Assembly (NCBI GenBank): GCA_028583415.1 | Contig: CM053267.1 | Location: 17,341,583 to 17,405,582, forward strand | From: Protea cynaroides | Taxonomy: Eukaryota; Streptophyta; Magnoliopsida; Proteales; Proteaceae | Direction of reading: 5' to 3' | DNA length: 64,000 nucleotides | In this document: piece after piece, positions 57,669 through 64,000 of the stretch | Layout: each line of letters begins with the position of its first letter | Position numbering within the stretch: the first letter of the stretch is position 1 | Notes under the pieces: model-generated | What the model was told of the DNA's origin: nothing | Seen by the model: only the letters and a program-made list of their open reading frames with translations | Databases searched by the model: none | Position numbers and translations under genes: made by a program

Positions 57669-59110
57669 TCATAACATTGGCAAATTATGTCGTTTAATCA
57701 ATTGATTTGCAATTTGCACTCTCAGTGCATTCTTCTTAGGGGTCGTCCCATGCAAATTAACAAGTTCTTGAACCACATCATCATCCCCCAATTCATCATG
57801 ACCATTATCTTGATCGGATACCAATGCATCATACGCATGTAGTTTATTAAATTCTTCATCGACAATTTGGTCATCTTTAATGAAATTACAAAGAGCACAA
57901 CATGCAAGAATAATGCACTCTTGAATCATCAATGGATACAATAACATTAACTTTAAAATTTTGAACCTAGCTTTCAATATCCCGAATGCTCGTTCAATGA
58001 CATTCTTTAAGAAAGAATGTCTATGATTGAACAATTCCTTAAGGGTTCTAGGTTCTCATTTGGTTCCCCGTTAATCATGCAAGTGATATCTATCTCCTTC
58101 AAATGGTATCGTGGTTAATCATGCAAGTGATATCTATCTCCTTCAAATGGTATCAAGTAACCACGGAGAATCGGATATCCAGAATCTACAACGTAATATT
58201 TTCCTATAATATTATAATAAAATTAAATAAGATATATAAAATATAACAACATTCAATGAAACTTACAGGTAACTATATTTATGTACCTGATGAAGGATGA
58301 GGAAATATAAAGTTTGGATCCCGCTGAGCTTTGGCAAATACTTAGCAATCATTTGCGCTCCCTTCCCAACCAGCATATATATTAGTAAATTTCATATCAA
58401 ATGAGCAGATACACATCACATTTTGTGATAGTATCCATTTCCTATTCTTAAAAGGTACCTGTAAATTTACTGGAACGGAAGCATCAATATGTCTGCAATC
58501 GATTGCCCCAATGCAATCCTAATACATAAGAGCAGCCTCATAAGATAGAATGGACTACATTGTTAGAAAATCAAATTTGTAATTATATTAAAAAGCATAC
58601 CTTAAAGTAGGGTCAATGCTTTGGACTTTTTCTAATCTGTGTTGGTACCTTGTTGAATGATGGCAGTCGAATATCTTCTTTCCCCAACTTCAAGAATGCT
58701 TTCAATACCATCTTAAAAAAAAATCTAATAACAGTCTCATTAGAGTGTTGGAACCTCACAGCAATTTTTCTATTACTCCCTCTCCCTTGTAGTGCTTGAA
58801 TGAACATGCAAATTTGTTCGTCAACTCTAATGTACCGGCTATCTCGTAGCCAACCCCGTTGTTTCATGAGGTTGCATAAATTAATAAAAACATGATGTTC
58901 CATCTGAAACTTGTCATATATCCTAGTAGTATTATCAAACATAATTTCAAACATCCATGATGCACCAAGCAATATATTATCTCTACATGACTCTCTGTAG
59001 CAAATTGAGTGGTGAATCTCATGAATTGCCAATAAGCCCAACATTTGCCACTTTTGTTCTTCCTCAAACAAGTAAAGCTCCACTACTTCATGACAAATTT
59101 GATCATTCAT
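57669..59110 (-). pseudogene. PIF/Harbinger transposase
   Basis: Minus strand. N-terminal part (58613-59110) with DKFQMEHHVFINLCNLMKQRGWL and ALQGRGSNRKIAVRFQHS (HTH region). Catalytic DDE_4 parts follow over introns and frame breaks: GCIGAIDCRHIDASVPV near 58500 (first Asp), YAGWEGSANDC.VFA near 58360 (second Asp) and NVIERAFGILKARFKIL at about 57990 (Glu). A splice donor GTACCT follows VNLQ near 58459, and another GTACAT near 58285. A 44-bp tandem duplication (58071-58157) shifts the frame. Cuts and inserts at TTA/TAA targets together with the Myb-like partner. Inactive in this copy. Confidence 0.85.
58071..58157. repeat. 44-bp tandem duplication in the transposase
   Basis: TTAATCATGCAAGTGATATC and the following bases occur at 58071 and again at 58115. 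44 is not a multiple of three, so the frame is shifted. Confidence 0.9.
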
Positions 59111-59419
59111 TATATTTATTGCACATTATCAAATCAACAAAATGTCTTAGTCTTGAGCCACATTGATTGTATGGAAGCAATGAACAACAAGTATAAAAAA
59201 AAACCCGAAATAACATTAACAAGTAATAGAATCTGAAACAACCTTAAAAAGTACTTAATAAAATATCCATCCATAAAAATTTAAAACATATTATTCCATC
59301 ATGAAAAATCAAAGCACATTGTTCCATCCATGACACTGCAATAAAAAAAAAATAAAAAAGAAACATTGTTCCAAACTTAAAACATATCATAAACTTTTGG
59401 ACTAAATTCTATTTTGGAA

Positions 59420-60370
59420 TTGATTCTATCAGTCACAACTTCTTCTCCTCCAGTATGCTAACTAACATCTCTCTCCACTCTGGATTGTTATGCATGTGGT
59501 GCAAAGTCCAGAGATATAATTCCTTATCCAGATTTGGGATAGTTTTCAGCACTGCTACATTGTGAAACTGAAAATCCACTTGAAATCACAGCACTTGGAG
59601 AAGGAGATGAGGATGCAATGAACAACTCCAGTCTAGCTTTGAAGTGATCAACCATTTCTCTTATAGTCTTGGCTAATTCTGTTGTCTTACTCTTTTTACC
59701 TAATAGCACAGGTGTACGATCCAAGTTGTTAACATTTCTTTTCGGACGTGGGACTTCATCAACATCATGAACTTCTTGGAAATCTGGTGGGGCAGATTGA
59801 GTTGGAGTTTGCCATATATGCCTATGTCATCATCATCATTCAAAAGATCCTGGATATTGCTACAAGCATAAGATCCAGAAACATAAGAATCTCCAAAAAT
59901 AATACACAAATCAGGGTATTGTGCCAGTCTATTCCTCCGATATTTTGCCCATCCTGGATTTTCCTGAAATCATTGTGTCAAATATTGATATTAGATCGTT
60001 TGACTGAATTTCTGTACCTAAACTAGGGTGATGATTTTACCTTGATTAGTCTATACCAGATGCCTTCATTCGATGTGATGACCCTTCTGCTCCGGTCATC
60101 CCATCCCAGGCCAATTGTTGCCATCAGACTCTTAAAATTGTTGTACTCAGTCCTCAATTTGCATAATTTGTTCCTCTACTGTTTTAATTGAAAAGGTCTT
60201 CTCATCCTTGTCTCAAGTTTGTCCTTTATGTTGATCCATCTTTTTTTATTAAATGTACTTGTGGTTTTATTGCCCTTTACCACTTCTTTAATCATAATTT
60301 CCACAAGTGCATCAACCTCAGGCTTTGACCATTTGATCAATTCAGCTTCCTGTCTTGAACCACTTGCCAT
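59420..60370 (-). pseudogene. PIF/Harbinger ORF1, Myb/SANT-like protein
   Basis: ATG 60370 (MASGSRQEAELIKWSKPEVDA). A trihelix Myb-like domain with KRWINIKDKLETRM is followed, after a TAG at about 60173 (Trp expected), by LRTEYNNFKSLMATIGLGWDD and NEGIWYRLIK. Intron 59964-60040 (GTAAAA to TTTCAG, 77 bp). Exon 2 starts ENPGWAKYRRNRLAQYPDL and, after a frameshift near 59720, ends in a Ser-rich tail (59524-59724). ORF1 proteins of this superfamily bind the element ends and assist the transposase. Same strand as the transposase, about 300 bp upstream. Confidence 0.8.
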
Positions 60371-62400
60371 TATATCTTTATATAGATAAAGAAAAAAAAT
60401 TACATTAATTCATTTGGTACCAATCATTACAATCAACCAACGACTAAAAGACATTTCAAATACCAAATATGTAAACATTACTTGGACTTTCAAAATCATA
60501 TGATACTTTGGGTTGTAGGTAAAGTAATGGTATGCCAATTTCCTCAGCTTTGGATTTTCAAAGTCATATGATACTTTGAACATCATAAAGATATGTTGTA
60601 TTCTTAGAAAAGTATTATGAACAATTAAAAAATGATCCAATAAGGGGAATAATGTGCAAATCTGACACTATGATGTTCAGTCAGCTCTGAAGGCAACACC
60701 TATCAAAGAAAGAGTTCATTTGTCAGTGGAAGAACAAGAGAGAAGAAGGTCATAGAATCACACCTCAAATCCCTTGAAAGCACCACATCTCCAAGACCAT
60801 TACCAACCAGCAAGCAATGCTTATTGATTAAAAAAAAAAAAAACACTATAGACTTGTATGTAGAATCCAACAGTTTTTGCTCTTAAACATCTTGTCTGAC
60901 ATAAATTATTGGGACAAATTATGTGAACTTTGTTGACTTCCGAGGATTTCTACTTTGAATGGTCATACGGCCATTCGAAACAACATGGATGGCACTATTC
61001 TAGTTAGATTGATGATCCTATCATCAGTCTGATATAATCCAATTCATTTGCTAACAGTAAAATTTACAAGTTTATATAGTTGCCCTTCCCCTTCCAGACC
61101 CTAATTTGATCTCACTATTTGTACATCCAAGTCTCTGAATGCACCACAAATTCGTATAAGATATAGGCCTTTTTTATGTGTATAATATGTATAATGTTTT
61201 CCTTTTCTCAGCAATAAGATGTTATAATTATCCATCAAACAAAAGATACACCACAGATCCCTGGAATTAGAATGTCAAATTAACACCCATAAAAAAAAAT
61301 TCAGCTTATACCCATTGGATTGGCCAACATGATTAACTTGGTATCAGATCAACCATGTGCCCAGCGTGTATTGGACTTTTCCCATGTTTCTAGAACTGTC
61401 TTGTGCCTTTTGACTTCTTAACTATTTTTTGGATATCAGTTAAAGTCCATGGATATACCATTTTGAAAGTCAGAATAGTGTTCATAAGAGGTACCCAAAA
61501 CAATAATAAAAACAACATATCTTTAAAGCATGAGAGATCCATATTCTACTATAAACCCATGGCAAGTAAGGGTACAACTTCAGTTCAACTTTGAATAAAA
61601 ATGAGCCCAGCACAAGCTCGATGTGGTTCAAATTTTATCCATTTGCCAACATAGGCAAGCTCACAAGCATCCCTAGTGCCCTGTATAGTTATCATGAGCA
61701 TTCACTGAACACATACACCAACTTACACACCCATCCAAGAAGGGAGGAGTCACAGACGAATTCATTATATTAGCATAGAATAAAGTACTGGTAGTAAAAC
61801 GCTATGAAGCATTTTCAGTGGCAGACAGTCATTGCCCAGGACCAGCCACATGAAAGATTATATCCATATACATTTTGCATGTCTAAATATACCCATTCAA
61901 TGCGTGCAACAGATCTAAGATATTATTTGGTATATCAAACAACCTTAAAGAATTTTACTTAATCACTTGAGCCCAAACCCCAAATAGCAGTACCAAGTCT
62001 ATTGTCCCCTGGCTAGCAATGTAGCAAAAATACATACAGTTAGTTACAAGAAGTAGGATGAAAAGAAGATACTGCAGGTAGAAGAAATTAGTACTTACAA
62101 TTCCTTTATTGCAGAACTTCCTAGAAGTAAACCCCAAATGCCCTAGTAAAAAAAATTACATAGTTTAGTATGGAGGAATGATATGGAAGAGAAGAATATG
62201 AAGATACTGCAGGTAGAAAGACGCATAATCCACTCACAAGCAAAAAACCCACCAAAATGAAAGAGGCAAACACCCACCGTGAACTAACGAAGAATAAAAA
62301 ATAGAAGCAGGCAGAAAGAAACCCCCCTCCCAGTAGTTGATTTGAGCGTTCAGCATTCTGCTCCTTTAACGGATTAAAATAAATAAATAAACACAAAAAC
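60371..62400. other. Flanking DNA, no gene recognised
   Basis: AT-rich with short frames only. Part of it probably belongs to the Harbinger element, whose terminal inverted repeats I could not find. No RNA gene or known repeat seen. Confidence 0.45.
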
Positions 62401-62940
62401 ATACATATAAGTAGTCAGAAGCTATGAAAGAGAATATGAACGAACCTATACAATCAGAGCAAAGACAGAGCGACTGTTGTCGGAATTTGCAGATTACCGA
62501 CTTCGATTGTCGAAGAAAGCATTCACAAAGAAATAATCTTAGCCGCGGGGGGGGAGAGAGAGAGAGAGGGAGAGAGAATTCGGGCTGGAGAGGCAGAGCA
62601 ATCGAACATAGAGAGAGTTTGGATCAAGTTGGGGAGGTAGAGCGATCAAAGATAAGAGATTTGGGGAAAACGGAAGATATCGTCAGAGCAGCAGAGATAA
62701 GTTGGGTTTGGAGAAAAACAAAGACTCATACTGAAACCGCAGAGAGACCGCAGAGAGAAGGAGAAGGGAAGAAGAGTGTCACAGGTGGCGGTCCTCGCAA
62801 AGAGAGAGAGAACACGAACTGCAGGCAACTCCTTCGTCTTCCTCGCATAGAAATCCTCTCCGTCCTCTGGTCGGATCGAGACACGGCTGCCGTCCGCTGA
62901 TGCGCGAGAATCTACTGAATCCGAACCTTCTATCCAAACC
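62401..62940 (-). other. Possible 5' region of a host gene, GA/CT-rich
   Basis: On the minus strand long CT-rich runs (for example 62547-62575) and a moderately GC-rich stretch resemble plant 5' leaders. Frames exist on both strands (62424-62900 plus, 62646-62942 minus) but neither has a recognisable domain, and the charged plus frame follows the GAGA repeat. A leader or non-coding first exon on the minus strand is the best guess. Confidence 0.25.
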
Positions 62941-63711
62941 ATAGTTAATTAAAATGGGAACGACGAAAAAACAAAACGGGACGGAACGGGTTTTAAACGG
63001 AGCAAAACAAAAACGGTACAGTCAATAAAACGGTCAAACATTTCGAGAACGGCAAAAAAAACAAAAACGGTCGGTACGGGTTTTAAACGGATCAGATATA
63101 ATACGGTACGGTGAAAAAAACGACAATATACTCCCATAAATTGAAGAATTACATTAATGAAACATGTAAATCTATTAGAAAATTATATCTAAATCACTAG
63201 GAACAGATGACATTTATGAAGTGTTTGGTCATAAAATGGTGAGAATTATCATCTTCAGTCAAGTAGTTAATTGATATTTTATGTTTGTCCAAGACTTTAA
63301 GCATGAATCCATATGAAGATAGAGAGAGAGAGAGATCAATGGTGGCTTACAATATACAATTATTATGACCCATAACTCACACCCCACCCTAACAAGTAAT
63401 AAAGTAATGAGTTTATAAGCAATTATGAAGAAGTGGCAGCCTTTAATCCCACATCGATTACATGTAGAAAGTAATAAGAATATTAAACAATATGGGATTA
63501 ATCGATTCATTATTTATTAAAGATGCAGGTTAAAATACGTTAAAATACGGATACGATACGGTACACGTTTTAAACGGGTTTTAAACGGCAAGGTTTGGAG
63601 TATGGAGTATTTTAAAGTATTTTTGAGATCAATACGGCAATACGCGTATTAAACAGTTGAGTACGGTACGGCAGTACGGTACGCGTTTAAAACGAGTTTT
63701 AACTAACAGAG
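62941..63711. mobile_element. MULE-like non-autonomous element, 9-bp TSD
   Basis: Flanked by ATCCAAACC at 62932-62940 and 63712-63720. The ends are imperfect inverted repeats (GTTAATTAAAATGGG at left, GTTAGTTAAAACTCG reading in from the right). Subterminal GTTTTAAACG and ACGGTACGG words recur near both ends (62985-63115 and 63530-63700). A 9-bp TSD is typical of Mutator-like elements. No transposase; 771 bp. A (GA)n tract lies at 63321-63334. Confidence 0.62.
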
Positions 63712-64000
63712 ATCCAAACCGATAAGGTAAACCGATAAGGGCGTCGCTTATGCAGAAACAGAATGTCCTCTTTCTTCTTCTTTGGTGCAGAAAAGTAAGG
63801 GTACCGGGAAAACTCGGGAGCCAACTCAATTTTATGAGAGTTGGTTTTGCCCGATTCTCTCCTTTAGCTCTCAAATTTGGGTTCTGGAGGAAGCAAAGCT
63901 AGTTTTTCAGCTCTCAAATTTGGGTTCCTGGATTCAAAAAAATTCTGATTCACTCCTTGGGAGCTTGGAATCGAATTAGACTTATCAAACGGTATTCAGC
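63712..64000. other. Right-edge flanking DNA
   Basis: Was contiguous with 62940 before the MULE-like insertion. Short plus frame only (63782-63979), which has no recognisable domain. Possibly gene-proximal. Confidence 0.3.

Noticed and set aside
56050..62400. Terminal inverted repeats for the Harbinger element
   Set aside because: GCCCCTGTTTAATGAC near 56049 looked like an end, but no inverted partner was found to the right.
62424..62900. 159-codon plus frame as a host protein
   Set aside because: Low-complexity, driven by a GAGA tract, no domain; CT-rich leader on the opposite strand is as likely.

Overview
This is nuclear DNA from a flowering plant. The evidence is Ty3/gypsy LTR retrotransposons of plant-specific types (Tekay/Del-like chromoviruses and Tat/Retand/Ogre-like elements), a plant PIF/Harbinger transposon, plant-type short introns and many microsatellites. 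The species cannot be named from the sequence. No intact ordinary host gene was recognised. Boundaries were read by eye from terminal TG..CA, polypurine tracts, primer-binding sites and target-site duplications (TSDs).

Layout. 1-5838: element A, a minus-strand Tekay-like element cut off by the left window edge and broken inside gag. 5829-9247: element B, the 3' part of a plus-strand relative (integrase, chromodomain, 2.4 kb LTR), joined head to head with A. 9248-33390: element D, a decayed Ogre/Tat-like element consisting of tandem-repeat-rich 3' internal DNA, a polypurine tract at 27386 and a very long LTR-like region. D is interrupted by element C (12266-24624, TSD CTCGG), a complete Tat/Retand-like element on the minus strand, and by a solo LTR (27518-28676, TSD TGGAT). 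33391-54826: element F, a 5'-truncated plus-strand Tekay-like element. Its 3' LTR is split by a LINE-like retroposon R (14-bp TSD), and R is split by a complete Tekay-like element E (41779-53725, minus strand, TSD GAATG). 54827-64000: non-LTR DNA holding an (AAT) microsatellite, a hAT-like short element, a PIF/Harbinger transposon with both of its genes (57669-60370), and a MULE-like element with a 9-bp TSD (62941-63711).

How the parts work together. The A/B/E/F elements share a design beyond gag-pol. (1) A short intron sits between the gag zinc knuckle and protease; the unspliced frame stops, and splicing restores Gag-Pol. (2) An antisense gene with a putative plant transposon domain lies between the 5' LTR and gag. 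It is intact in E (49858-51198) and a relic in F. (3) Clusters of a short CG-containing motif lie at fixed places: two in each LTR and one between gag and the antisense gene. The motif is ACCGGT-like in A and F and GGGTCGA-like in B and E. (4) Each LTR has a TATA box followed about 150 bp later by a splice donor, and near its 3' end a 44-codon reading frame whose differences between elements are largely synonymous. Element C also carries an antisense accessory gene with two introns, as is known for the Tat lineage. The strongest candidate for something undescribed is the antisense-gene plus motif-cluster plus LTR micro-ORF system of the Tekay-like family.
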